In this document: piece by piece, positions 1-8,568 of the stretch
How positions within the stretch are numbered: the first letter of the stretch is position 1
Layout of the letters: every line of letters starts with the position of its first letter
Assembly (NCBI GenBank): GCA_900316955.1
Contig: ONEX01000005.1
Coordinates: forward strand, 146,681-210,680
DNA from: an uncultured Bacteroidales bacterium
Lineage (GTDB): Bacteria; Bacteroidota; Bacteroidia; Bacteroidales; UBA932
DNA length: 64,000 nucleotides
Direction: 5' to 3'
Program-made: the position numbers and the translations under genes
Notes under the pieces: model-generated
Told to the model about the DNA's origin: nothing
Databases searched by the model: none
The model's input: only the letters and a program-made list of their open reading frames with translations

Positions 1-416
1 ACCTCAGGATCCGCCGCGTGTCCGAGAGCGCGCTGAAGGTGGCCACCTTCCTGAAGAACCACCCGGCCGTCGCCTGGGTACGCTATCCGGACCTGCCGGA
101 CGATCCCGAGCACGAGAAGCAGCTGAAATACCTGCCGGAAGGCTCCTGCGGCGTGATGTGCATCGGCCTCAAGGGTGGCCGCGCCTTCGACAACCGCTTC
201 ATGGACGCCCTGAAGCTCATCACCATCGAGACGCACGTGGCGGACTGCTATTCCTGCATCCTGCACCCGGCCTCGCATACGCACCGGCAGCTCTCGGACG
301 AGCAGCTCCGCGCCGCCGGCATCGACCCGGGCCTGATGCGCGTGTCCGTCGGCCTGGAAGATCCGGACGACATCATCGCCGACCTCGCCCAAGCCCTTGA
401 CGCCGCCGCGAAATGA
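1..416 (+). CDS. metY: O-acetylhomoserine sulfhydrylase, C-terminal part
   Basis: This is the C-terminal ~137 residues of a PLP-dependent Cys/Met-metabolism enzyme; the reading frame enters the window open at base 3, so the N-terminus and the PLP lysine lie upstream. The family-typical end is clear: a THVAD stretch, then HPAS.THRQLS, then a RVSVGLED segment that closes the small domain. The family joins O-acetylhomoserine with sulfide (homocysteine) or methanethiol (methionine) in the cytoplasm. The stop overlaps the start of metX (ATGA), and MetX makes its substrate, which favours MetY over cystathionine gamma-synthase. Any SAM-responsive element would be upstream of the window. Confidence 0.88.
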   Translation, partial: LRIRRVSESALKVATFLKNHPAVAWVRYPDLPDDPEHEKQLKYLPEGSCGVMCIGLKGGRAFDNRFMDALKLITIETHVADCYSCILHPASHTHRQLSDEQLRAAGIDPGLMRVSVGLEDPDDIIADLAQALDAAAK

Positions 417-1417
417 TCCGCAAAGAACTCATAACGGACTTGACCTTGGAAGCCGGGGGAGCGCTCCCCGGCGCCCATGTCGTGTACCATGTCTCCCAGG
501 AGGCCTGGGACGGCCGCAAGCCCGTCATCTGGATCTGCCACGCCCTCACGGCGAACAGCGATCCCGAGGACTGGTGGCCGGAGATGGTGGGCCCGGGCAA
601 GGCCATCGACACGGAGAAGAGCTTCGTGGCCTGCGTGAACATGCTGGGCTCCGCCTACGGTTCCGAAGGGCCGGCCCGCGAGAACCCGGCGACGGGGAAG
701 CCCTGGCTCCTGGATTTCCCGAAGGTGACAGTCCGGGACATGGTGGCGGCTTCCATCGTCGTTCGTAAGACGCTGGGTGTCAGCACGGTGGACCTCCTTA
801 TCGGCAGTTCCATCGGCGGTTTCCAGGCCATCGAATGGGCGGTGACCGAGCCGGAAGTGTTCAAGCGCTGCATGTTCATCGCGACGGCGCCGCGCGTGTC
901 GCCGTACCTGTCAGCGACGGTGGAGGCGCAGCGGATGGCGCTGGAGGCGGACCCGACATTCCGGGAGGCCCGGAACCTCCAGGGCGGCGCCGCCGGCCTC
1001 AAGTGCGCCCGCGCGCAGGCGCTCATCTCCTACCGCTGCTTCGAAGGCTACGGCCTCACGCAGCTCGAGGCCGACCCCGACACCCTCTTCGCCGGCCGGG
1101 CCGCTTCCTATGAGCGGTACCAGGGCGAGAAGCTGGTCCGCCGCGGGTTCGACGCCTATTCCTACTACACCCTGTGCGACGCCCTGGACAGCCACAACGT
1201 GGGCCGGGGCCGGGGCGGGGTCGACAACGCCCTCGCGCGGATCAAGGCGCGCACGACGGTCGTCTCCATCGACACGGACGCCCTTTTCCCGCCGCAGGAA
1301 TCGTCCGTCTGGGCCCGCTGGATCCCCGGGGCCGACTATATCGAAATTTCCTCCCGTTTCGGCCACGACGGCTTCCTGCTGGAAACCGCGCGCCTGACGG
1401 CTATATTAATGAAATAA
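413..1417 (+). CDS. metX: homoserine O-acetyltransferase
   Basis: A 334-residue alpha/beta-hydrolase-fold acyltransferase that transfers acetyl from acetyl-CoA to homoserine, the committed step of methionine synthesis. The nucleophile elbow reads GSSIGG (S133). A TDALFPP motif supplies the probable catalytic Asp (about D289) and a FGHDGF motif the His (H318). This is the full Ser-Asp-His triad in MetX order. The length is slightly short of common MetX proteins (about 350-380) but no domain is missing. The ATG overlaps the metY stop by 4 bp, suggesting coupled translation, and thrA follows 6 bp later. The substrate homoserine is made by the next gene product. Confidence 0.93.
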   Translation: MIRKELITDLTLEAGGALPGAHVVYHVSQEAWDGRKPVIWICHALTANSDPEDWWPEMVGPGKAIDTEKSFVACVNMLGSAYGSEGPARENPATGKPWLLDFPKVTVRDMVAASIVVRKTLGVSTVDLLIGSSIGGFQAIEWAVTEPEVFKRCMFIATAPRVSPYLSATVEAQRMALEADPTFREARNLQGGAAGLKCARAQALISYRCFEGYGLTQLEADPDTLFAGRAASYERYQGEKLVRRGFDAYSYYTLCDALDSHNVGRGRGGVDNALARIKARTTVVSIDTDALFPPQESSVWARWIPGADYIEISSRFGHDGFLLETARLTAILMK

Positions 1418-1423
1418 ACGAAC

Positions 1424-3787
1424 ATGCAAGTATTGAAGTTTGGAGGCACCTCCGTGGCCTCTTCCGAAGCGATGCTTCAGGTAGTCGATATCGTCCGCAA
1501 GGCCCTCGAGGAAGACCGCACCATCGTAGTCTCCTCGGCCGTGAGCGGCTGTACGGACGCGCTGATCGAGACCGGCCGGAAGGCGGCCGCCCGCGACGAG
1601 TCCTACAAGACGCTCATCGACGACCTCCGGAAGCGCCATTACACGATCATCGGCGAACTGCTGCCGGAAGGATACCGGGAGCGGACGGCCGCTTCCGTGG
1701 ACAAACTGTTCGAATCACTGGAGGGCATCACCTACGGCGTGTATCTCCTGGGCGAACTGAGCCAGGCGAGCCTGGAAGCCATCGAGAGCTTCGGCGAGCT
1801 GTTCTCCACGACCATCCTGACGGACAAGTTCCTGTCGCTGGGCATCACTTGCCAGTGGCTCGACGCCCGGACCTTCGTCCAGGTGCGCGACGGGGAGGTG
1901 GACGAGCCGGAAACCTACGCCCGCGTGGCCAAGACCGTGAATTCGAACCCGCACGTGGAACTGTTCGTCGTCCCGGGCTTCATCGCCACGGACGGGAACG
2001 GCCGCGTGACGACACTCGGCCGCGGCGGCTCCGACTTCACGGCCTCGCTCGTGGCCGTGGGCATCCACGCCCGCCGCGTGGAGATCTGGACCGACGTCCC
2101 GGGCATCATGACCGCCAATCCGAAGATCGTCCCGACCGCCCGCCCGATTCCGAACATCTCCTACCGGGCGGCGCAGGAACTGTCCCATTTCGGAGCCAAG
2201 GTCATCTATCCGCCGACCATCCAACCCGTTGTGGACGAGGGAATTCCGATCATCGTCAAGGATACCTTCCACCCGGAAGAGCCGGGTACGCTCGTGGAGC
2301 GGAACCCGCCGCGCGTGCGGGACGGCATGATCGGCATCGCCCATTCCGACCACATAGCCCTCATCTCCCTGGAGGGCAGCGGCATGGTGGGCGTTCCCGG
2401 CTTCTCGTCGCGCCTGTTCGACGCGCTGAGCCGGAAGGAGATCAACATCATCCTCATCACCCAGGCCTCTTCGGTCCATTCGATGTGCATCGCCATCGCC
2501 GAGCAGGACGCCGAGGCGGCCCGGGAGGCGGCCGATGCGTGCTTCGCCTATGAAATCTCGCTGGGCCGGCTGAATCCGCTCAAGGTGGAGACGGGCTTCT
2601 CGCTCGTGTGCCTGATCGGGGACGACATCCTCGGTCACAGCGGCGCCACGGGCCGGATGCTGGCCGCCCTGGGGGCGCACAGCGTCCCGGTCCGCGCCAC
2701 GGCGCAGGGCTCGTCCGAGCGGAACATTTCCGTCATCGTCCCTTCCGTCCGGGCCGAGGTGGCCATCCGGGCCATCCACCGGGAGTTCTTCGACAAGTGG
2801 AGCAACAAGGTCATCCACCTGTTCATCGCCGGTTACGGACGCGTGGGCAAGGCGCTGGTCGAGATGCTTTCCGAGAATGCGGCCTCCATCGCGAAGCGCT
2901 CCGGCAAGGAGCTGCGCGTGTGCGGTCTGGCGAACAGCCGGAAGTATGTGATCGACACCGAAGGCATCGACCTCACGAAGGCGCAGGAGCGCCTGGACGC
3001 CGGCAAGCCGGGCGCCGGCTACATCGACGCCGTAGCGGAACTGACGCTGGAGAATTCCATCTTCGTGGACTGCACCGCCAGCGGGGAGATCGGCTTCCGC
3101 TATCCCGCCCTGTTCCGCAGCGGCTACAGTGTGGTGGCCTGCAACAAGATTCCGTTCTCGGGTACGTATGCGCAATTCAAGGCGCTGCAGGAGCAGGCCC
3201 ATAAGGCCGGCGTTTCCCTGCGGTACGAGACCACGGCCGGCGCCGCCCTGCCGGTGCTCGTCACGCTGGACCGCGTGGTCCAGTCCGGCGACACCCTGGT
3301 CCGCATGGACGCGGTCCTTTCCGGAACGCTCAACTACCTGATGGACAATTACAAAGGAACGGGATTCGACGAGCTGGTGGAAGACGCCCGCATCAAGGGC
3401 TACACCGAGCCGGACCCGAACATCGACCTCAGCGGCAAGGACGTCCTCCGCAAGATCCTGATCCTGAGCCGCCAGACGGGCATTCCGCTGGAGGAGTCCC
3501 AGGTGACCCTCGAGCCCATCCCGGCCGACATCGCCGACCGCTATGCCGCGGCCAGCGCCAAGGGCCTGAAGCTGCGCTATGTCGCCTCCGTCGATGCCGA
3601 AGGCCACGCGACCGTGGGCCTGCAGGAAGTCGGCCCGGACAGCCCGCTCTATGCCCTGAAGGGCACGGACAACGCCATCATGATCACGACCGGCGACTAT
3701 CCTTCGCCGATGCTCATCCAGGGCGCCGGCGCCGGCACGCGCCAGACGGCCGGCGGTCTGCTGAACGACATCATGCTGACGCTGTAG
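1424..3787 (+). CDS. thrA: bifunctional aspartokinase / homoserine dehydrogenase
   Basis: 787 residues with two fused enzymes. The aspartokinase part begins with KFGGTSVAS (residues 5-13) and carries the LGRGGSDF nucleotide/aspartate motif near residue 197. Regulatory ACT-type sequence follows (about 300-450). The homoserine dehydrogenase starts with a Rossmann FIAGYGRVGKA motif near residue 465 and contains the ECT-like FVDCTASGEIG and KGYTEPDPNIDLSG motifs. It phosphorylates aspartate and reduces aspartate semialdehyde to homoserine, feeding both threonine and MetX. The ACT region implies feedback control, probably by threonine as in E. coli ThrA (family knowledge). It is a little shorter than the usual ~810-820 residues. 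Confidence 0.95.
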   Translation: MQVLKFGGTSVASSEAMLQVVDIVRKALEEDRTIVVSSAVSGCTDALIETGRKAAARDESYKTLIDDLRKRHYTIIGELLPEGYRERTAASVDKLFESLEGITYGVYLLGELSQASLEAIESFGELFSTTILTDKFLSLGITCQWLDARTFVQVRDGEVDEPETYARVAKTVNSNPHVELFVVPGFIATDGNGRVTTLGRGGSDFTASLVAVGIHARRVEIWTDVPGIMTANPKIVPTARPIPNISYRAAQELSHFGAKVIYPPTIQPVVDEGIPIIVKDTFHPEEPGTLVERNPPRVRDGMIGIAHSDHIALISLEGSGMVGVPGFSSRLFDALSRKEINIILITQASSVHSMCIAIAEQDAEAAREAADACFAYEISLGRLNPLKVETGFSLVCLIGDDILGHSGATGRMLAALGAHSVPVRATAQGSSERNISVIVPSVRAEVAIRAIHREFFDKWSNKVIHLFIAGYGRVGKALVEMLSENAASIAKRSGKELRVCGLANSRKYVIDTEGIDLTKAQERLDAGKPGAGYIDAVAELTLENSIFVDCTASGEIGFRYPALFRSGYSVVACNKIPFSGTYAQFKALQEQAHKAGVSLRYETTAGAALPVLVTLDRVVQSGDTLVRMDAVLSGTLNYLMDNYKGTGFDELVEDARIKGYTEPDPNIDLSGKDVLRKILILSRQTGIPLEESQVTLEPIPADIADRYAAASAKGLKLRYVASVDAEGHATVGLQEVGPDSPLYALKGTDNAIMITTGDYPSPMLIQGAGAGTRQTAGGLLNDIMLTL

Positions 3788-3791
3788 CCGT

Positions 3792-4211
3792 ATGGACGAG
3801 AAGCACTTGCTGGAACTGATGGAACACCACGGCGTCAAGCCGACGGCGAACCGCATCGTCATCGCCCGCGCCCTCGCGGCGGCGGGCCGTCCGATGTCCA
3901 TGACCGAGCTCGAAACGGTGGTGGAAACCATCGACAAGTCCAACATTTTCAGGACTTTGCAAGCGTTCCGCGAGGCGCATCTGGTGCACGTCCTGGATGA
4001 CTCCGGCGACGGTGTGCGCTACGAACTCTGCCACAGCCATCACGATGACGAGGACGACGATGTCCACGTCCATTTCTACTGCGAAAAGTGCCACCGCACC
4101 TTCTGCCTGGAAGACACCCCCGTCCCGCCGGTCTCCATTCCGGAAGGCTTCGAGCCCCGGACTGTCAATTATCTCTTAAAGGGAATCTGCCCGGACTGCA
4201 CAGATCGCTGA
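3792..4211 (+). CDS. Fur-family transcriptional repressor
   Basis: 139 residues with the Fur layout: an N-terminal winged helix (TANRIVIARAL then the SNIFRTLQAF recognition region), then a His/Asp-rich metal region (HSHHDDEDDDVHVHFYC) and two CxxC pairs (C97/C100 and C133/C136) for structural zinc. Only 4 bp separate it from thrA, so it is probably cotranscribed with the methionine/threonine genes. Which metal or signal it senses (Fe, Zn or peroxide) cannot be told from sequence. Its last 47 bp overlap the 3' end of the convergent tcdA gene. Confidence 0.88.
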   Translation: MDEKHLLELMEHHGVKPTANRIVIARALAAAGRPMSMTELETVVETIDKSNIFRTLQAFREAHLVHVLDDSGDGVRYELCHSHHDDEDDDVHVHFYCEKCHRTFCLEDTPVPPVSIPEGFEPRTVNYLLKGICPDCTDR

Positions 4212-4989
4212 TCACCAGTCCGGAGAGCGTGAAACCGAACAGGGCGGTGATGTGGGCGAGGGTGCCGTTGATCTGGGCCTTGGCGGAGCACCATTCGTGA
4301 CCAGCGAGGGAAGGGTCGCCTTCCGTTTTCTTGGGACAGATGCAGTGTTCGGTGCCGCAGGCATTCTTTTTTCCTCGGTTCGGGAGGACTTCCTCGTCGT
4401 AGACACACAGGAATTTTTTTGCCGGAAGGGTGCCTGCCTTTCGGAGTTTCTTGCGGAGCGCTGCCCCGAGTGGACAGCCGCGGACATCCCAGAATTCAGC
4501 GACGCGGACGCCTGTCGGGTCGATCTTGCAGGCTGCGCCCATCGACGAGAAGAAAGTGGCGCGGGTGGCCGTCGCCCGGAGGATGAGGGAGGCCTTGTCC
4601 TTCAAGGAGTCGATGGCGTCGATGATGTAGTCATAGCTGTCCAGGTGGAAACGTTCGCTGTCTGCATCGGTGTAGATGGCCTGGATGGCTTCGATTTCGG
4701 CCTTGGGATTGATTTCCAGCAGCTGCTCCCGGAGCACGTCCACCTTGACCTTCCCGACCGTACGCGTGGTGGCCATCCGCTGCCGGTTGACGTTCGTGAT
4801 GCAGACACAGTCTGAATCGACGAGGGTCAGATGGCGGATGCCGCTGCGCACGAGTCCTTCCGCGCACCAGCTGCCGACGCCGCCTACCCCGAAAATGATG
4901 ACGCGCGCTTCTGCAAACCGCTCCATGGCTTCTGGTCCAAGGAGCAGTTCCGTCCGGTTGAAAACCGCTTTTTCCAGGGTGCTTCTCAT
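4165..4989 (-). CDS. tcdA: tRNA threonylcarbamoyladenosine dehydratase (TcdA/CsdL type)
   Basis: 274-residue E1/ThiF-fold ATP-dependent enzyme. The nucleotide-binding loop FGVGGVGSW is near residue 35, followed by LVDSDCV and the NRQ motif typical of ThiF/MoeB proteins. Later segments YDYIIDAIDS and MGAACKIDPT match the TcdA group better than MoeB or ThiF, because the C-terminal CxxC zinc pairs of MoeB are not arranged here; a CGTEHCIC cluster is present instead. TcdA cyclises t6A37 in ANN-decoding tRNAs. It is the last gene of a five-gene minus-strand unit and its start overlaps the upstream hydrolase stop by 4 bp. Confidence 0.88.
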   Translation of the reverse strand: MRSTLEKAVFNRTELLLGPEAMERFAEARVIIFGVGGVGSWCAEGLVRSGIRHLTLVDSDCVCITNVNRQRMATTRTVGKVKVDVLREQLLEINPKAEIEAIQAIYTDADSERFHLDSYDYIIDAIDSLKDKASLILRATATRATFFSSMGAACKIDPTGVRVAEFWDVRGCPLGAALRKKLRKAGTLPAKKFLCVYDEEVLPNRGKKNACGTEHCICPKKTEGDPSLAGHEWCSAKAQINGTLAHITALFGFTLSGLVISDLCSPGRFPLRDN

Positions 4990-5906
4990 CGGGCCAGCCA
5001 GCTGTCCAGGCGCTCCCGGACGTCGCGCCAGACGTCCTCCCGGCCGATTTCATTCAGGATCTCGTGGCGCATCCCGGGATAGATCTGGCTCGTGACATCC
5101 CTATAACCGCGGGCGCGGAGGAAACTCACCGCCTGCGAGAACTTCTTCAGGTTGACGATGCAGGGATCGTCGGCGCCCGCGATGAAATGGATGGGCAGGT
5201 CCGGTTTCGTCACGTTCCAGCCCTCGGGGGAGTAGATGTCCTTCATCAGGCGGAAGAGACCGTTCCGGTAGCCGTTCACCGTGAAGACGAAACCGCACAG
5301 GGGGTCGTTGTTGTAGGCCTGGACATTGGCCTTGTTCGTGGAGAGCCAGGCGTTCTTGATGCCGTCGGCCTTGAATCTCTTGTCGTTGTTCCCGGTGCAC
5401 AGGTTCGCGAGGAACTCGGACCGGTAGCGCGGGCCCCGGAATACGGAGATGCAGCCGGCGAGGAAGTCGCCCAGGCCGGCGGCCGGGTTCTTGCTCGGGC
5501 TGCCGCAGACGAGCCCGTCGATGTCCCGGTCATACCGCTTGAGGTAGCTGCGGACGATCATCGACCCCATGCTGTGCCCGAACAGGAAGAAGGGTAAACC
5601 GGGGTATTGCGCCTTGGCCCAGTCGGTTACGCAGTGGACGTCGTCCACCAGGGCCTGCATGCCGCCCTTGCCCATCCAGCCGAGGTCCTTCGGATCCGTG
5701 ACCGTCTCGCCGTGACCGCGGAGGTCGCAGATGACGCAGGCGTAGCCCATCTCGGACAGGTAGTTCATGAAGGGGATGTAGCGCTCCTTGTGCTCCGCCA
5801 TGCCGTGCACCAGCTGGAGGACGGCCTTGGGAGATTCGGGGGCGATGACGAGAGTACTGAGCTGGACGCCGTCGGCGGCGCCGGGGACGGTGAACGTTTC
5901 CATCAT
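4986..5906 (-). CDS. alpha/beta hydrolase (monoacylglycerol lipase / lysophospholipase-like)
   Basis: 306 residues, cytoplasmic (no signal peptide). The nucleophile elbow is GHSMGS (S112). A HGMAEHKERY oxyanion region lies near residue 35, an IAGADDPC segment supplies the probable Asp, and YPGMRHEILNE supplies the catalytic His. This is the Hydrolase_4/monoglyceride lipase pattern. The substrate is not known; a lysolipid or monoacylglycerol is the family expectation. It overlaps both neighbours by ATGA junctions, so it is translated with the pseudouridine synthase and TcdA genes, though no shared pathway is obvious. Confidence 0.85.
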   Translation of the reverse strand: MMETFTVPGAADGVQLSTLVIAPESPKAVLQLVHGMAEHKERYIPFMNYLSEMGYACVICDLRGHGETVTDPKDLGWMGKGGMQALVDDVHCVTDWAKAQYPGLPFFLFGHSMGSMIVRSYLKRYDRDIDGLVCGSPSKNPAAGLGDFLAGCISVFRGPRYRSEFLANLCTGNNDKRFKADGIKNAWLSTNKANVQAYNNDPLCGFVFTVNGYRNGLFRLMKDIYSPEGWNVTKPDLPIHFIAGADDPCIVNLKKFSQAVSFLRARGYRDVTSQIYPGMRHEILNEIGREDVWRDVRERLDSWLAR

Positions 5907-6913
5907 TTCTCGGTTTTGTCGATTCTCTCGAACTTGTCGAAGGCGGCGGGCAGCGGGGACTTGAGGCGCACGATCTCGCCGGACATCGGATTGCGGAACA
6001 CGAGGGTGGCCGCGTGGAGGGCGAGCCGGCGGATCGGGTCCGTCTCGGCGCCGTATTTCTCGTCGCCGGCGACGGGATGGCCCAGGTCGGCGGCATGGAC
6101 ACGGATCTGGTTCTTGCGGCCGCTCTCCAGGGAGAATTCGGCCTTGGTGTACACGCCCTTGCCCCGGCGGACGTACTCCAGCACCTTGTAGTGGGTGATG
6201 GCGAGCTGGCCGCCGCGGACTTCCTCGGGATAGGAATAGACGATCAGGGACTTGGGATTCTCCACGAGCCAGCTCTGGACGGCGCCGGACTCCTTCTCGA
6301 GTTTCTTCTCGAGGACGGCGATGTAGCGGCGCTCGATGACGAGTTCCTTCCAGCGGCTCTGGAGGATGTCCTTCGCGTGCTCGTTCTTGGCGAAGACCAC
6401 GAGGCCGGAAGTGCCCTTGTCCAGGCGGTGGACGATCCAGATCTTGGCGGTGGACCGGTCGGGCGTGCGCCCGCTGGCGATATCCTCCTTCCGGCGGGAA
6501 CGGGCGTTCGTTTTCACGTATGCGTTAAGGATGGCGTACAGGGTGGCCTCCTTCTTGCCGTTCTTGCTCTGGGAGCCTTTGGCGGTGGAGACCGTCAGAA
6601 GGCCGGCAGGTTTGTCCACGACGATGTAGTTGTCGTCCTCGAAGACAATCTTGACGCCCGTCTTCTCCACCTCCTCGCGGGCGTTCTCGCTGCTCTCGCG
6701 GGCCATGGAAACGACCTTGGCGAGCACCAGGAGGGCGTCGCCGGCGCGGAGCGGATGGTCGAAGGCGGTGCGCCGCTCCCCGTTCACCAGGATCTGGCCC
6801 TTGGAAAGCATGTTCTTGACCCCGGTCTTGGACTGGGTCGGGAAGATTTCGTACAGATATTTCAGGAGGGGACTGTCGTGGGAGACGGTAAACTTTTGTC
6901 CGGCGGTGTTCAT
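5903..6913 (-). CDS. RluA-family RNA pseudouridine synthase
   Basis: 336 residues. An N-terminal S4-like RNA-binding region (GVKNMLSKGQILVNGE, about 30-50) is followed by the catalytic domain with HRLDKGTSGLV; the catalytic Asp is D165. The C-terminal part has the family RKNQIRVH and GHPVAGDEKYG motifs. It isomerises uridine in rRNA or tRNA; the exact site cannot be assigned. An apparent 515-residue open frame extends upstream, but that extension is antisense-like sequence over the LRR gene. The ATG at 6913, overlapping the LRR stop, gives the proper family N-terminus. Confidence 0.9.
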   Translation of the reverse strand: MNTAGQKFTVSHDSPLLKYLYEIFPTQSKTGVKNMLSKGQILVNGERRTAFDHPLRAGDALLVLAKVVSMARESSENAREEVEKTGVKIVFEDDNYIVVDKPAGLLTVSTAKGSQSKNGKKEATLYAILNAYVKTNARSRRKEDIASGRTPDRSTAKIWIVHRLDKGTSGLVVFAKNEHAKDILQSRWKELVIERRYIAVLEKKLEKESGAVQSWLVENPKSLIVYSYPEEVRGGQLAITHYKVLEYVRRGKGVYTKAEFSLESGRKNQIRVHAADLGHPVAGDEKYGAETDPIRRLALHAATLVFRNPMSGEIVRLKSPLPAAFDKFERIDKTEK

Positions 6914-7533
6914 AGTTCTTCGATGAATTCGTGGAGGGATTTGGGGAGGAGGGTGAGGAACCGGTTCAGGGTTCCGGCGGGGACGAGGATGGTCTCGAGG
7001 GATTCGCAGTCGTCGAAGGCGTCTTCGCCGATGGCCTCGAGCCCCTTGTTCAGGCGGATCTGGTACAGGTTGATGCAGCCCTGGAAGGCCCGGGGGCCGA
7101 TGACCCGCAGCGAGGCGGGGCAGGTGATCTTTTCCAGGTTCCAGCAGTCGCAGAAGGCTTCTTCGCCGATGGACAGGAGCCCCTTCGGGAGGCGGATGCT
7201 CTCCAGGAACCCGCATTCGTTGAAAGCGGCGTTGCCGATGTGCGTGAGGGAGGCGGGCAGGTGGATCTTCTCCAGGAAGGAGTCGCGCTCGTCCAGGGGA
7301 ATCTCCTCGCCGATCTTCCGGTCTTCGGCCATGTAGTCCTGGAAGGCGAACACGCCGTCGCAGAGGATGCGGCAGCCTTCGCGGACGGTCACTTCGGAGG
7401 GAAAGTTCTCCGCGTCGAGGAGCTTCTCCCCGTCGGCCGAGTAACAGCAACGGTTCTCGTCGTCCCAGACGTCATCGGCCCGCTCTTCGGGGCTGGCGGC
7501 CGTAGGGACGCGGAAGATTTCTTCAAGGGTCAT
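6910..7533 (-). CDS. BspA-type leucine-rich repeat (LRR_5) protein
   Basis: 207 residues with at least four consecutive LRR_5 units of the form (L/I)xxIGxxAFxxCxxLExIxLPxxL, for example IGNAAFNECGFL, IGEEAFCDCWNL, IGPRAFQGCINL and IGEDAFDDCESL. There is no signal peptide, so unlike most BspA proteins it appears cytoplasmic. The N-terminal ~60 residues are not repeat-like. The ATG at 7533 follows the preceding gene stop by 2 bp; longer frames upstream lack LRR character. The role is unknown; such repeats mediate protein contacts. Confidence 0.8.
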   Translation of the reverse strand: MTLEEIFRVPTAASPEERADDVWDDENRCCYSADGEKLLDAENFPSEVTVREGCRILCDGVFAFQDYMAEDRKIGEEIPLDERDSFLEKIHLPASLTHIGNAAFNECGFLESIRLPKGLLSIGEEAFCDCWNLEKITCPASLRVIGPRAFQGCINLYQIRLNKGLEAIGEDAFDDCESLETILVPAGTLNRFLTLLPKSLHEFIEEL

Positions 7534-7535
7534 TG

Positions 7536-7997
7536 TCAGAAGTTCTTGACGAATTCGATGTCTTTCTTGAGCATCACCTTCGGCTCCATCACGGAGACTT
7601 TCTGGAACAGCTTGAACTGGTAGGCGGGGGAGAGGTACACCACGTGCTCGTGCTTGCCCTTGCGCCACCACTTGTAGAAGGCGATGGGGTCCGTGTCGTA
7701 GGGGATCTTGGCCTCGATCTCGGAGGTGTATCCGGGAAAGTCGATGAGCATCTTGAGGCCGGTGATGCGCTTGTAATACTCGTAATCCGCCCGGCGGAGC
7801 TTGGAGACCAGCGGGGCGAACACTTCCATCGGATCCACTTTCAGGACCTTTTCGCGCACGACCATCCGGTGAATGCGGACAGGGTCCACATTCAGCCATT
7901 CACCAATTTTCCGGGTTTCGGGCCCGCCCTCACACGCAAGTGTCAGCAGGTCAGTGGAATTGTACGTTTTTTCTTGGTCAAGCGGATAGGTTTCCAT
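7536..7997 (-). CDS. protein of unknown function, first gene of minus-strand operon
   Basis: 153 residues, not recognised. An N-terminal segment (STDLLTLAC, then IGEWLNVDPVRIHRMV, about 15-45) has the spacing of a helix-turn-helix, but this is only a guess. The C-terminal part is rich in aromatic and basic residues (YKRITGLKML, FYKWWRKGKHEH). There is no signal peptide or membrane segment. A start 8 codons upstream (TTG, 8021) would lie inside the -7 box at 8018-8026, so the ATG at 7997 is chosen. It heads the operon with the LRR protein, pseudouridine synthase, hydrolase and tcdA. Confidence 0.7.
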   Translation of the reverse strand: METYPLDQEKTYNSTDLLTLACEGGPETRKIGEWLNVDPVRIHRMVVREKVLKVDPMEVFAPLVSKLRRADYEYYKRITGLKMLIDFPGYTSEIEAKIPYDTDPIAFYKWWRKGKHEHVVYLSPAYQFKLFQKVSVMEPKVMLKKDIEFVKNF

Positions 7998-8017
7998 CAA
8001 TTTTTTTCCTACTCCTT

Positions 8018-8066
8018 GCAAATATAAGAAAAATTTTGTCTTTTTCCACGAAAAAATGTATATTTG
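8018..8066. promoter_or_regulatory. divergent promoter region
   Basis: On the minus strand a TATATTTGC -7 box covers 8018-8026, 20 nt before the ATG at 7997. On the plus strand a TATATTTG box covers 8059-8066, about 47 nt before the ATG at 8114. Both match the Bacteroidota consensus TAnnTTTG. The AT-rich stretch between them contrasts with the flanking GC-rich genes. Confidence 0.7.
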
Positions 8067-8113
8067 AACGATTAATTAACACAGACAGCAACCTTTTAAA
8101 CACAAATTTTGAT

Positions 8114-8521
8114 ATGACTTACAAGATTATCGACATTCAGGGCATCGGCCCTGTGTACGCCGAGAAGCTCATCGGCATCGGCATCGAGACCGTGGACCAG
8201 CTCCTTGAGAAGGGCGCCGACGCCAAGGGCCGCCAGGGCATCGAAGACGCCACCGGCATCCGTCACGACCTCGTCCTCACGTGGGTGAACCATGCGGACC
8301 TGTTCCGCGTCAAGGGCGTCGGCCCGCAGTTCGCCGAACTGCTCGAGGCCGCCGGCGTGGATACCGTCAAGGAACTCCGCAACCGCAACGCCGCGAACCT
8401 CGCCGCCAAGATGCTGGAGGTCAATGAGGAGAAGCACCTCTGCCGCCGCACCCCGGTCGAGAAGGAAGTCGCGAAGTTCATCGAACTCGCCAAGGAGCTC
8501 GAGCCCAAGGTGACTCACTAG
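8114..8521 (+). CDS. DUF4332 helix-hairpin-helix protein
   Basis: 135 residues starting MTYKIIDIQGIGPVYAEKL. Two helix-hairpin-helix-like motifs are visible, IQGIGPVYAEKL (about 8-19) and VKGVGPQFAELL (about 67-78), each followed by a T(V)xxLL/EL helix, as in DUF4332 proteins. HhH motifs usually bind DNA backbone, so a small DNA-associated protein is possible, but the family role is not established. It is monocistronic: its own promoter is upstream and a strong hairpin terminator follows 20 bp after the stop. The ATG at 8114 is preferred over an in-frame start further up because those lie before the promoter. Confidence 0.82.
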   Translation: MTYKIIDIQGIGPVYAEKLIGIGIETVDQLLEKGADAKGRQGIEDATGIRHDLVLTWVNHADLFRVKGVGPQFAELLEAAGVDTVKELRNRNAANLAAKMLEVNEEKHLCRRTPVEKEVAKFIELAKELEPKVTH

Positions 8522-8540
8522 TCTTCCGGCACAAATGTCG

Positions 8541-8567
8541 AACGGCGTCCCTCGGGGCGCCGTTTTT
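8541..8567 (+). terminator. rho-independent terminator
   Basis: An AACGGCG / CGCCGTT stem extended inward by further pairs, with a CTCG-type loop, ending in five T. It closes the DUF4332 unit and lies just before the stop codon of the convergent nitroreductase gene. Confidence 0.8.
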
Positions 8568-8568
8568 C

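Noticed and set aside
1715-3946. 743-codon open frame on the minus strand across thrA
   Set aside because: It is the antisense of a fully motif-supported ThrA. Long antisense frames are expected in GC-rich DNA with strong third-position bias, and its product (His/Arg/Gly/Val-rich) has no domain.
5903-7450. Apparent 515-residue fusion of an Arg/Pro-rich region with the pseudouridine synthase
   Set aside because: The first 179 residues are an out-of-frame reading of the LRR gene. The ATG at 6913, overlapping the LRR stop, gives the normal RluA N-terminus.
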